From a virus: DNA of 64,000 bases. Shown here in pieces: positions 32,534-40,820 of the stretch. Every line of letters starts with the position of its first letter. Position 1 is the first letter of the stretch. The stretch is from IMG/VR virus record IMGVR_UViG_3300021440_000003, positions 1-64,000 of that record; one strand, 5' to 3'. The position numbers were made by a program, and so were the translations under genes. Under the pieces are notes generated by a model. It was not told where the DNA came from, searched no databases, and saw only the letters and a program-made list of their open reading frames with translations.

Positions 32534-33013
32534 TTACTTCTTCCGCAGCCCACGGTCCATGAACCAGTAGCCGATGATGCTTCCCACGATACCACGGTCG
32601 AAGTCACCATAGATGGCCACGAAGGCAGTGGCCCAAGTCATGTTGGCCATCATGGCCAAGTAGAACAGCGCACACTTGTGCACCGTGTACATGATGATGC
32701 AGTGGTAGAACGTGAGCAGGGGCCGCATCGCTGCGGAGAACTTGGCCACCCAACCGCCCGCAGCGCGAGCTTCCGCTGTCTGGCTGGCCACGGCCACCTT
32801 CAAGGCATCCCACTCGGATGCGGATTCAGCCGCTTGAGCGTCCGCCCGGCGCATCTCGGCGTCATGGGCAAGCCGCTTGTCCTGGAGCTCGACTTGCACC
32901 ATCGTCATGCGGTGCTCGTGGTCTCGCTCCTTGTCTTTGTCCTTCAGGTCCATCCAGTGCTGAACAAGACGGCTTGCGCCGCCGAATACCAATCCCAGAA
33001 TTTCAAGCATCAT
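32534..33013 (-). CDS. Holin candidate with central coiled coil
   Basis: The product has 159 residues: short hydrophobic N terminus, charged coiled coil (about 22-75), then hydrophobic segments at about 97-120 and 125-150. It resembles three-span holins of gene-transfer-agent type. It lies directly upstream of the endolysin and is coupled to the next membrane protein by ATGA. Confidence 0.6.
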   Translation of the reverse strand: MMLEILGLVFGGASRLVQHWMDLKDKDKERDHEHRMTMVQVELQDKRLAHDAEMRRADAQAAESASEWDALKVAVASQTAEARAAGGWVAKFSAAMRPLLTFYHCIIMYTVHKCALFYLAMMANMTWATAFVAIYGDFDRGIVGSIIGYWFMDRGLRKK

Positions 33014-33267
33014 TCGCCTTTCGCCCGTATTTTCCGGGTAGTTTCAGCGGTGTACCCGGCCACCAGCCAAATGAAGATCTGCACCTTGTCGGCCGCGTAG
33101 TCGGTGCGCCAGAACTCGTAGGCCAAGCCCAAGGCGAAGATTGCCATACCGGCGAAGCACAGACGCTGAATGTTGGTGTCCTCAAACCGATGAGACCAGA
33201 CGGCGAGGAAGCTGCACGCCGAGATCAGTACCAAGGCGCAGCAAGTGGTGGTAAGCATCAGGTCCAT
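33010..33267 (-). CDS. Small membrane protein of the lysis cassette
   Basis: The product has 85 residues with hydrophobic segments at about 5-24, 36-52 and 62-72. Holin or antiholin is possible. Its place between two other membrane proteins and the endolysin is the only support. Confidence 0.5.
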   Translation of the reverse strand: MDLMLTTTCCALVLISACSFLAVWSHRFEDTNIQRLCFAGMAIFALGLAYEFWRTDYAADKVQIFIWLVAGYTAETTRKIRAKGE

Positions 33268-33273
33268 GGTCGT

Positions 33274-33603
33274 TCACTTCTTCGGGAGGAACCCACGAAT
33301 CATACTCTCTAAGTCCATCATGCGCACGGTGTCGTACACCTTTGAGCAGACGGCCATGCCGAAAAAGCCAACGAACAGCGAGGTCAACTCCAGTGGCAAG
33401 CCACTGCGTGTGGCCATCCACTGAGCACCATAGTATGACAAGGCGCAACCGCCCAGGAACATGGTGATCTTCTCGGGCATAGTGCCCTTCATGAAGGTGA
33501 AGGACAAGCAAGCCCCGATGAATCCCGCTGCCTTGGAGGCGAATACGTCGAGGTCAGGTATGGAAGAATGAGGCATGGTGATGGTCAGTAGTGCAACGCT
33601 CAT
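33274..33603 (-). CDS. Holin candidate (lambdoid/S-type-like)
   Basis: The product has 109 residues with three hydrophobic segments (about 23-40, 45-62, 70-88) and a charged C terminus FLPKK. The pattern EKITMFLGGCALSYYGAQW followed by LTSLFVGFFGM resembles phage holins that form a pore at a set time. ATGA overlap with the gene before it. Confidence 0.6.
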   Translation of the reverse strand: MSVALLTITMPHSSIPDLDVFASKAAGFIGACLSFTFMKGTMPEKITMFLGGCALSYYGAQWMATRSGLPLELTSLFVGFFGMAVCSKVYDTVRMMDLESMIRGFLPKK

Positions 33604-34094
33604 TGTTGCATGGTTTTGGTGCCATCAAATGCCATTATGGGCTGTTGCTGCGCTGCAAAATACCTGTAGAGGTCTGCCGGTGAGGGCGGTGCATCGCCAG
33701 AGTCCCACGGTGTGTTATGCCCACTGCACACCAGCAAGTTGTTGCACAGTTCGGAGCAGATCAGACCGCCTGCGTTGGGTGTCGAACGCCCAAACAGGTG
33801 GAAAAATGGGCGCAACGCGAACATCAGGTAGTCCAGATACCCGTAAGTGCCCAACTCTGAGCTGAGAGCCGACTCCAGAGTCTCTTTGGTCACCAAGGTT
33901 GGGAACAGCGCCACCTGCGATGTGGTGTACAAGGGCCAGGGCCAGGGCCGCCTGCGCATCAGCAGGTGCATGTCATAGAACATCTGCCCTTCCATGTCCA
34001 GAAACCCACAATGGTACGCTGGCAAGCCGGTCCAGAACTTGCACAGCTTGCCCGGGGTGGAATTTGGGTTGAGGATGACGGCGAGGTAGATCAT
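33600..34094 (-). CDS. Permuted NlpC/P60-like (papain-fold) protein
   Basis: The product has 164 residues. An early PAYHCGFLD and a later ICSELCNNLL give the H-then-C order of circularly permuted NlpC/P60 proteins, and GYLDYL lies between. It may cut a peptide or acyl bond in the cell wall during entry or lysis. ATGA overlaps on both sides. Confidence 0.6.
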   Translation of the reverse strand: MIYLAVILNPNSTPGKLCKFWTGLPAYHCGFLDMEGQMFYDMHLLMRRRPWPWPLYTTSQVALFPTLVTKETLESALSSELGTYGYLDYLMFALRPFFHLFGRSTPNAGGLICSELCNNLLVCSGHNTPWDSGDAPPSPADLYRYFAAQQQPIMAFDGTKTMQQ

Positions 34095-34363
34095 TGTGCG
34101 ACAAAAATGTTCTCGAAGACTGTTCCATCTTCTACCGCCTCAATTTCGTGCCACGCATTCTCTTTCAGGACAATGGGCGTGGTGCTCTTGTCAGCGAACA
34201 TCTCTAAGTTTTCTTTGCGAATGATGACCTTGCCAGCGTGGCACACCGTTGCATGCTGGAAAGTGTGTTCGTGCCTTGGCAAGCCTTCCCCAGCTTTGCA
34301 GTGGTACACGTTGTGAGTACACCCAGCATAGGTGAAGGTATGTGCTGGTATGGTGGGAATCAT
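34091..34363 (-). CDS. Cupin-like small protein
   Basis: The product has 90 residues. GLPRHEHTFQHATVCHAGKV matches cupin motif 1 with three metal-binding histidines, followed by a beta-rich rest. Role in a virion or lysis region is unknown. Confidence 0.6.
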   Translation of the reverse strand: MIPTIPAHTFTYAGCTHNVYHCKAGEGLPRHEHTFQHATVCHAGKVIIRKENLEMFADKSTTPIVLKENAWHEIEAVEDGTVFENIFVAQ

Positions 34364-34779
34364 ACTGTCTGCATTCCGGTGCTGCGTAGGGACAAGGGCA
34401 AGATTTCCTCGGACCGGGCTTCAGAGATCAAGCCGAACGTCACGAGGGCTTCCATGCCGGATGACATGCGAGGGTCGGAAAATACCACCTCTTGAGATGC
34501 CATCAACTTGTCATACCAGAGTCGAAGTGCAGGGGAAGACATTGCCGCAGTCACAATGGCAAGTTGTTCGGTATCCGTGAACTTCTCGATGAATTGCAGT
34601 GGGGTGCATTTGGTTTGCGGCACAGGTGCTTCTGCCGGTATAGCAGGCACGGGTTCATCAATGTGGTGGCCAATACCGATGTGGTCTGGGCACACTACCG
34701 AGTCCACAATCTCGCTCAGTGAGTCAACAATGACTGTGTTGATTACAATGCCGTCTTTGTTTAGAATTGCTACTCGCAT
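34360..34779 (-). CDS. Tail-fibre-associated hypothetical protein
   Basis: The product has 139 residues. A beta-rich head (MRVAILNKDGIVINTVIV) and a helical body CTPLQFIEKFTDTEQLAIV resemble small chaperone-like proteins found after tail fibre genes. It follows the fibre at 34781. Confidence 0.5.
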   Translation of the reverse strand: MRVAILNKDGIVINTVIVDSLSEIVDSVVCPDHIGIGHHIDEPVPAIPAEAPVPQTKCTPLQFIEKFTDTEQLAIVTAAMSSPALRLWYDKLMASQEVVFSDPRMSSGMEALVTFGLISEARSEEILPLSLRSTGMQTV

Positions 34780-34780
34780 G

Positions 34781-36133
34781 TTAGATCATCTCGAAAAGAA
34801 TAATTTGACCGGGTTGCCCATTACTTGCACCGGTGCCACCATCCCCTGCTTGACCACCTGCAGCATACGGGCTGAAGCTGAGGTTGACTGTGGGGAATAA
34901 TACTTGCGCAGATGCACCGTATCCACCGGAGAATTGTGGAGAACCACAGCCTGCAACAGATCCAGAAGCTCCCGCGAGGAACTTCGGAGTTCCGGGAGAT
35001 TCGACACCCGGAGATAATGCAATAGCACTGACGTTTTGAGAGGTGGCGGCAAGCCCCCCGACTCCACCACTAAGACCAGAGGCTCCGGAGCCACCTGTGC
35101 CACCGCCACCCGCTCCATTGGATCCTGCGCTCGGCGCACCTGCACCACCGGCGTATCCATTACCGGCGCGCGAACCGGCTCCGCCGCCTCCACCACCCCC
35201 GCCGCCTGCGCCCCCGCTAGCTCCGCCAGAACCTCCAGTGGCGCTGAAAGTTCCACCGGAACCAACCCCACCGGCCCCACCGGCCCCATTAACGGTTCCA
35301 CCACTTGAACCAGTGACTGTCATCACATCAAACGTGGTAGTACCACCGGAGGTGTTGGTATTACCAGACATCGTACCTCCAGCGCCAATACTATAGGTAT
35401 ATGACGCAGCTGGTGTTGCATAGTATTTCTCGGAGTACCCGGGACCTCCAGCTCCACCAACGGAATAGCTAGGGGTAGTCCTACTAGCCGATCCTGTAGC
35501 ACCTGATACAAACACATACAACCGCTTCACATCAGAGGGTGTTGTATATACCGTACCAGATGTAAGGCTACGTACACGTATGCTACTACCACCAATACCA
35601 GTAAGAGCAGAACCGTCCACGGCAGGCAACTTGCCGGACGAATCCAACTGAACCACAGAGTTAGCACCTGTGCCCACGTTCAGCACCGCAGCTGTACCAA
35701 GACCAAGGTTGGACCTTGCACCCGCAGCCGTGCTGGGAACGTAACTCACGCACTGCCACCCATTGACCGTGCCCGAGGTCGTCTTCGGAGCGAAGATCGC
35801 TACATCCCCAGCCACCACGGAGATGTTGGCGCTGTTGGGCAGGAGCAAGGTGGTGGCGTTGTGGGTAAGCGTCGGTGTGCCGGAGAATCGCACGACCACA
35901 GGCCCTCGGTAGTTGGTGCCCAGGCTCGTGATCGACGCCGTGCCGGTGACAAGCAGCTTCATGCTTGCCTGTCCGCCAATGTCGATTGTGGCGGATGCCA
36001 CGACGCTGACTTCGGCAGCTTGGTACGCCTCGTTGAGAACGTCCCAGATGGTGCCAAGAGAGGCTCTGGCAACGCCGTTGGTTGGGTTAGGGTAGGTGTC
36101 GCTTACACCTGTTCGTGCGGGAAGCATCGTCAT
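34781..36133 (-). CDS. Glycine-rich tail fibre, probable receptor-binding protein
   Basis: The product has 450 residues. An N-terminal attachment and beta region to about 200 is followed by a domain of very high glycine content with long runs of G, S, A and T (about 225-445), ending GQPGQIILFEM. Such domains occur in adhesins that form polyglycine-II helix bundles with receptor-binding loops. It lies at the end of the tail genes, where receptor-binding proteins sit. Confidence 0.65.
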   Translation of the reverse strand: MTMLPARTGVSDTYPNPTNGVARASLGTIWDVLNEAYQAAEVSVVASATIDIGGQASMKLLVTGTASITSLGTNYRGPVVVRFSGTPTLTHNATTLLLPNSANISVVAGDVAIFAPKTTSGTVNGWQCVSYVPSTAAGARSNLGLGTAAVLNVGTGANSVVQLDSSGKLPAVDGSALTGIGGSSIRVRSLTSGTVYTTPSDVKRLYVFVSGATGSASRTTPSYSVGGAGGPGYSEKYYATPAASYTYSIGAGGTMSGNTNTSGGTTTFDVMTVTGSSGGTVNGAGGAGGVGSGGTFSATGGSGGASGGAGGGGGGGGGAGSRAGNGYAGGAGAPSAGSNGAGGGGTGGSGASGLSGGVGGLAATSQNVSAIALSPGVESPGTPKFLAGASGSVAGCGSPQFSGGYGASAQVLFPTVNLSFSPYAAGGQAGDGGTGASNGQPGQIILFEMI

Positions 36134-36135
36134 TT

Positions 36136-39100
36136 TCAGTAGCCTTTGACAGTCAAATCCACGGTCGCGCCGGACACTGCGACGTGGGAAGAATTGTACA
36201 CCTTGACCAGTCTGCTGATCTTGTCAATCTCCACGGTCTCGCCCCCAGACAAGTTGGCTTGCAGGGTGGCCTGAATGTTGACGACTTTGGTGAAATTGCT
36301 GGTCAGCGGGATGGTGGTTCCGCTCGCGCTGATGGGCAAGTCGTTCACTTGCTCCTCGATGTCCGGCGCGTCGATCACGAACGCCATGTAGGTGATCTTG
36401 GGCTGCACAGTTGAGGGTGTCAATGTGACACGGAACTGGTACACATCAGCAGTGGCGGGAATCTGGCCGGGCCAAGGTGCCCATGGTGTGGCATCCGCGT
36501 AGGTTGGGTCATTGTCCGGCCCGTAGAAGCTGCCGGAGTTGGATGAGCCGTAGAAACTGCTGGAGTCCAGTCCGAAGAAAGAGCCTGGCCCAATGATGCG
36601 GTACTCGATCGTGGTGGTGGCCGCACCCTCGGTAGTCAGCAGCAGCGTGGCGTTGCTGCCAGTCAAGATGGTCGGTGGGACATACCCAAGCGTGGTGTAC
36701 ACCAACTCACCCCAAGACGCAGGGTCGTAGAACGGGTAGTTGTCCCCGATAGCGGAGCCGCCGCCAGTGTCGGAGTGGTAGAAGCTGTCGTTGTCCGGCC
36801 CGTAGAAGCTGTCCAGCCCGGTTGCAACAATGTTACCACCAGAGATCGACCCACCGGTTATCGTACCGGGGTAGCCCAAGGCATCCAGGTCGAAGGTCAC
36901 CAGCACGTTGGCCAGAGCAGCGTCTCCGAGGTCGGTGATGATGTACGCTGGATTGACGGACTCGTTTCCGCTGGTGTCCACCGCCTTGATGAGAAGCGTA
37001 ACCGGGCCGGTCGGCAGTGTGGTCATGCTGTATGGCGTCTCGGTCAGGAAACCTGAGTGCATGGGCGTGGCACTGGCCCAGTTGACGTTGTTCCCAACAT
37101 GGAACCGAACTTGGTAGCCACGCAGATCAAGCACGGACACCGGGGTCCAGGCTAGGGTAGTGCCGTAGATGGTCAGTGTTGGTACATCTGGAGGCGGGGA
37201 TGACTTGCCAATGATGGTGTGAGTGAGATATGACCAGTCTCCGCTGATACCTAGGGTAGCATTGAAGACCCGGGCACGAACCGTGTACGCCTCACCGTCC
37301 TGCACACCGGAGAAGTACGTAGAGCCATTCGACATGGCCACCGTAACGGATTCCCACGTATTGGTGACCGTCTTTTTGGCTTGTATTTCGACGAAAGATG
37401 CGCCAAGGTAGCCAGTCTGCTGCCACGATACTTTCAGGCGAGACACAATGTCGCCCGACCCAAGCACCAGCAGCACATCCTCCCCAGACTCCGCAGCCAG
37501 ACCTTGCACCAAAGGGATGGAGAACGGGTCTGGCAAGTCGGTGTTGGGTGTCTCATCCTCAACAACAGCGTCTGATTGGTCCCAGATGGTGGGGTCGTCC
37601 TCTTTCAAGGCCAGCTTGATGGGTTCCCCCACCTTGTACGACTTGTCCAGCACCCTGAACACCTTGTTGGTCATGCCGAACAAAGGCAAGGTCAAGGTCA
37701 GGCGGTCGCCGGGGCGCAAGCGCCAGGCCGCGTAGGAGAAGTCAGCCGTGATGGACAGAGCGTTACGCGTGTCCTCCATGTGGATGCGAGCCAAGTCGTG
37801 TACACCCTGCACGTTGTTCGTGTAGGGGTAGTCCACGTCGATTACAAGTTCTTCCCCGTCGGACGCCCGGTATTTGGCGTTGGTGTACGGGGTGTAGTCT
37901 GTAGGGACGTATTGGTTGGCCGGGCTGGAGTAACGGCCGCGAACCAAGTTGTACACGTCCACCAAACCAGGACCGGCATTGACGGCCAAGGACCCAACAA
38001 CAGCATCTTGTTGTAAAGCTACAACAGGTGCGCGGTACTTGCCAGCGTAGACGCTCCAAGTGGTGGCGTCCAGAGTGCCAGCCATCGAATCTGCCATCAG
38101 CTCAAGGATCTTTTTCGGAGCCTCGCCCGCCGTCACCACACCGTTGAAGGTGTAGCGCTTGCGTGTGGGTGTGCCTACCATGTCGTCGCAGTCATTGGCA
38201 GCGGCCGAGTAGTCGCTCATGGGAATGGACACGTCCGGCACGCCGATGTACGGGCCGCGCAGGTAGTCCAGCATCACCAGAGCAGGGTTGTCGCTCCACG
38301 CCGTGACGCCTGTGCGGGGGTCGTACAGCTTCTTGCCGGAGATCAACGCCTTGACGGAGGGAACTCCGTTCTGGAACTCGGGCTGGGTCAGGTTCAGGGT
38401 GATGACCAAGTAAGCGTGCCCGGGCAAGGTGTGGTCGGCCGTCCATTTGGCTGGAAGGATGTTTTGTAGGTACGAATCCGCAGGCTCCCCCGGGGTGCCA
38501 AGGTGCTTCTGGATGTTGAGCTTGGAGTTAGACGTAGACCCACTAGAACCATTCAAGCTACCAATGTAGTTATAGCTGATGGTATAAGTATCAATAATAC
38601 GATAGACGCTTGGGCTAATAGTGACTAAAGTACCTGAAATGGTAAAATCTACAGGTACTGTATATCCATCTTCGTTCCTACGTACCGATACTGAGCCCGG
38701 AACGTAATTACTTGGCAGTGTCCAAGTGTCTACTTGGTACATATTCTCAGAGATAGACTCGTTAGTACCATTGTAGTACACACCGTTGTACACCCAACCA
38801 TCATTATTGAGATCACCAACGAGCTTATCAGCTATGTAGATCTCATGGTAAGCAGTGATTTCATGGGCGGCCATTTCCACCACGAGGTGCTTGAACTCGT
38901 CGTTGTCCCCGCTGCTGAAGATGGCCACCACGTTACCGCCTACCATGTCCTTACCGTAAATGGTGCGGTAGTACTGCTCCGTGGTCACATTGGTGACCGT
39001 ACGGTCTTGCAGGGATGCAAGGGCTGCGGCCTGCGCGGCGGAGGCGCGGGCAGCCAAAGCAGCCTTGGCTTTCTTCTGTTGAGCATTACCGAATAGAGTC

Positions 39101-39249
39101 GCCCCGATCATAAAAGCGATCCGGCCGTAGGTCACACCCAGCACAGCCACAGTGGAGAAGAAGCTGGTAATCGAGGAAACTACCGCCGCTTCAACGGCGA
39201 AAGCCGAACCCGGCAGCAGGGCCAGCAGGAGCAATAGAACCGCCTTCAA
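36136..39249 (-). CDS. Central tail tip protein, J-like
   Basis: The product has 1037 residues from a TTG that overlaps the previous stop (TTGA). It begins KAVLLLLLALLPGSAFA, a signal- or membrane-like segment, then a coiled segment, a conserved tail-tip core with FNGVVTAGEAPKKILELMADSM and fibronectin-like modules in the second half (SWQQTGYLGASFVEIQAKK). This matches the lambda gpJ group, the tail end that contacts the host. A longer form from ATG at 39345 is possible but overlaps the gene before by 100 bases. Confidence 0.75.
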   Translation of the reverse strand: MKAVLLLLLALLPGSAFAVEAAVVSSITSFFSTVAVLGVTYGRIAFMIGATLFGNAQQKKAKAALAARASAAQAAALASLQDRTVTNVTTEQYYRTIYGKDMVGGNVVAIFSSGDNDEFKHLVVEMAAHEITAYHEIYIADKLVGDLNNDGWVYNGVYYNGTNESISENMYQVDTWTLPSNYVPGSVSVRRNEDGYTVPVDFTISGTLVTISPSVYRIIDTYTISYNYIGSLNGSSGSTSNSKLNIQKHLGTPGEPADSYLQNILPAKWTADHTLPGHAYLVITLNLTQPEFQNGVPSVKALISGKKLYDPRTGVTAWSDNPALVMLDYLRGPYIGVPDVSIPMSDYSAAANDCDDMVGTPTRKRYTFNGVVTAGEAPKKILELMADSMAGTLDATTWSVYAGKYRAPVVALQQDAVVGSLAVNAGPGLVDVYNLVRGRYSSPANQYVPTDYTPYTNAKYRASDGEELVIDVDYPYTNNVQGVHDLARIHMEDTRNALSITADFSYAAWRLRPGDRLTLTLPLFGMTNKVFRVLDKSYKVGEPIKLALKEDDPTIWDQSDAVVEDETPNTDLPDPFSIPLVQGLAAESGEDVLLVLGSGDIVSRLKVSWQQTGYLGASFVEIQAKKTVTNTWESVTVAMSNGSTYFSGVQDGEAYTVRARVFNATLGISGDWSYLTHTIIGKSSPPPDVPTLTIYGTTLAWTPVSVLDLRGYQVRFHVGNNVNWASATPMHSGFLTETPYSMTTLPTGPVTLLIKAVDTSGNESVNPAYIITDLGDAALANVLVTFDLDALGYPGTITGGSISGGNIVATGLDSFYGPDNDSFYHSDTGGGSAIGDNYPFYDPASWGELVYTTLGYVPPTILTGSNATLLLTTEGAATTTIEYRIIGPGSFFGLDSSSFYGSSNSGSFYGPDNDPTYADATPWAPWPGQIPATADVYQFRVTLTPSTVQPKITYMAFVIDAPDIEEQVNDLPISASGTTIPLTSNFTKVVNIQATLQANLSGGETVEIDKISRLVKVYNSSHVAVSGATVDLTVKGY

Positions 39250-39620
39250 TTGAGGCTCCAGAACGCCGCAGCAGCAGATTGTGGGTAGAACTGGAATCCA
39301 GAAGGTATGGAAACACCAATCACGTAGGGGCCAGAGACGATACACATACCCCCAAGTGTACTGGGAAGCAAGGCCAGGTCTCCGTCTTTAGGTGACGTAC
39401 GCAGCTTGGGGCCAAGTCGGGCAGACACCCCAGACTCCAGACCGCCAACGGATGAGATCACCCGCATGGCGGCTACCTTGTTGTCCCACGTGGGCAAGTC
39501 TGATAGAACGTGCCTGCCAGTGCAGTACGCTACCCACTCCGATGCGAACATCACGCAGTCGTGCACACCCCACTCGAACGGGGTGTAGAGCTTGCTCATG
39601 AGGTACTGGTCCAGCTTCAT
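39246..39620 (-). CDS. DUF6950-like tail tip protein
   Basis: The product has 124 residues. TPFEWGVHDCVMFASEW is the H-D-C pattern of the DUF6950 group, an NlpC/P60-like fold usual in this position before the central tip protein. The start at 39620 overlaps the previous stop (TGATG); an ATG 36 bases earlier is less likely. Confidence 0.65.
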   Translation of the reverse strand: MKLDQYLMSKLYTPFEWGVHDCVMFASEWVAYCTGRHVLSDLPTWDNKVAAMRVISSVGGLESGVSARLGPKLRTSPKDGDLALLPSTLGGMCIVSGPYVIGVSIPSGFQFYPQSAAAAFWSLN

Positions 39621-40204
39621 CACAACCCCGATTTCTGGAATTTCTTGGAAAGCCACAGCTGGGGGTTGGCAAGCAGATCAGCCTGATACACCATACCCAA
39701 GCTGCCTGGGCTCAGGCTCTGGTGGGTGATGTTGTTCAGGCGCAGGTTGCGCGGGCGCTGCAACCGGTCGGCCGCAGGCTTGCAACGGACCGTCACCGAC
39801 CCACCGCCGTCCTTGCCCACGTCCACCACCATCTGGTCAAGGGTACCGTTCCAGCACATGACCGGCACATCGACCAGCACGCCATCTGCCAAGGGGCAGA
39901 TGTACAGACGGGCGCTCTTGCCCCTGTAATCCGTAGCCGGAACCAAGGTCATGGCCAAGATTGTGGGGTCCGCTATGTTGAGCGTCAAATCAATCGGGGA
40001 CGACTCCAGCTTCACCATCTCCTTGACATCGTTGATGGCGCTCAACGTACCGGCCCCGATCCACGTGTTACTGCCCCATACCAGGTTCTGGTTCCAGGTG
40101 GTGAATCTGATGGTAGCCGCCCGGAACTCCAGCTCGGCGAAGAAGGCGACACTGATGTACTGGGCGGACAGCGCATTTTGCTGCGCCGTGGTGAGCGTGA
40201 ACAC
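39620..40204 (-). CDS. Minor tail protein (DUF2163/lambda L-like)
   Basis: The product has 194 residues from GTG. Beta-rich with AELEFRAATIRFTTW near the start and a C-terminal GMVYQAD. The gene order tape measure, this pair, NlpC-like, J is the usual one of siphophage tail tips. Confidence 0.6.
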   Translation of the reverse strand: MFTLTTAQQNALSAQYISVAFFAELEFRAATIRFTTWNQNLVWGSNTWIGAGTLSAINDVKEMVKLESSPIDLTLNIADPTILAMTLVPATDYRGKSARLYICPLADGVLVDVPVMCWNGTLDQMVVDVGKDGGGSVTVRCKPAADRLQRPRNLRLNNITHQSLSPGSLGMVYQADLLANPQLWLSKKFQKSGL

Positions 40205-40205
40205 G

Positions 40206-40820
40206 TCAGATTCTCCAGTCTTCGAGCAGGTCGAGCGACGCGCCGCTCACCACCACTGTGGAGTAGTCCCACCCGACCTCTGGCTGCTGCTGCCGAAACA
40301 AGGCGGTGGGCTTGTCCCACACTACAGCGTCGTTCGTGGCCCTTGCAGTACGGTTGGCGGGGGCAAAGCTCACGGTAGCCGTTCCGGTGCCCGACAGGGT
40401 GACGTCGGAAGTGACCATCACTACTTGGCGGTCATACCCGGAGCCAAGTCCAAGATAATCCCCGGCCTTGAGGGTCGTGTTGGCCTGCCCAGCCCCTGCA
40501 GTGATGGCCATGCTGGAGACCCCCGCAGCAAGTGAGCTGGATAGGGTGGGGCTTCCGCGCATGGTCCCTATGGGGGCTGGGCGACCGACGTTGTGCAGGG
40601 CGAGATGGTTACGGTTTCCCTCAAGCTGCATCAGCAAGGCTTGGTACGGTCCAGACTCGGCACTCGTCAACTGGTCGAACGTGACAGCGACCTTCCACAG
40701 CGGGTATCCGCCGTTGATGCCCTGCACGCCGAAGATGCTTCGGTGCACCACGTCTTGGGACATGCGAGACCAGCGCATGTCACTCACTCGTAGGGTGGAA
40801 GGGAAGCTCAGAATGGTCAT
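40206..40820 (-). CDS. Minor tail protein
   Basis: The product has 204 residues, beta-rich, with a central AITAGAGQANTTLKAGDYLGLGSG and a following strand-rich part. It starts by ATGA overlap with the tape measure and probably joins tail tube and tip. Confidence 0.6.
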   Translation of the reverse strand: MTILSFPSTLRVSDMRWSRMSQDVVHRSIFGVQGINGGYPLWKVAVTFDQLTSAESGPYQALLMQLEGNRNHLALHNVGRPAPIGTMRGSPTLSSSLAAGVSSMAITAGAGQANTTLKAGDYLGLGSGYDRQVVMVTSDVTLSGTGTATVSFAPANRTARATNDAVVWDKPTALFRQQQPEVGWDYSTVVVSGASLDLLEDWRI

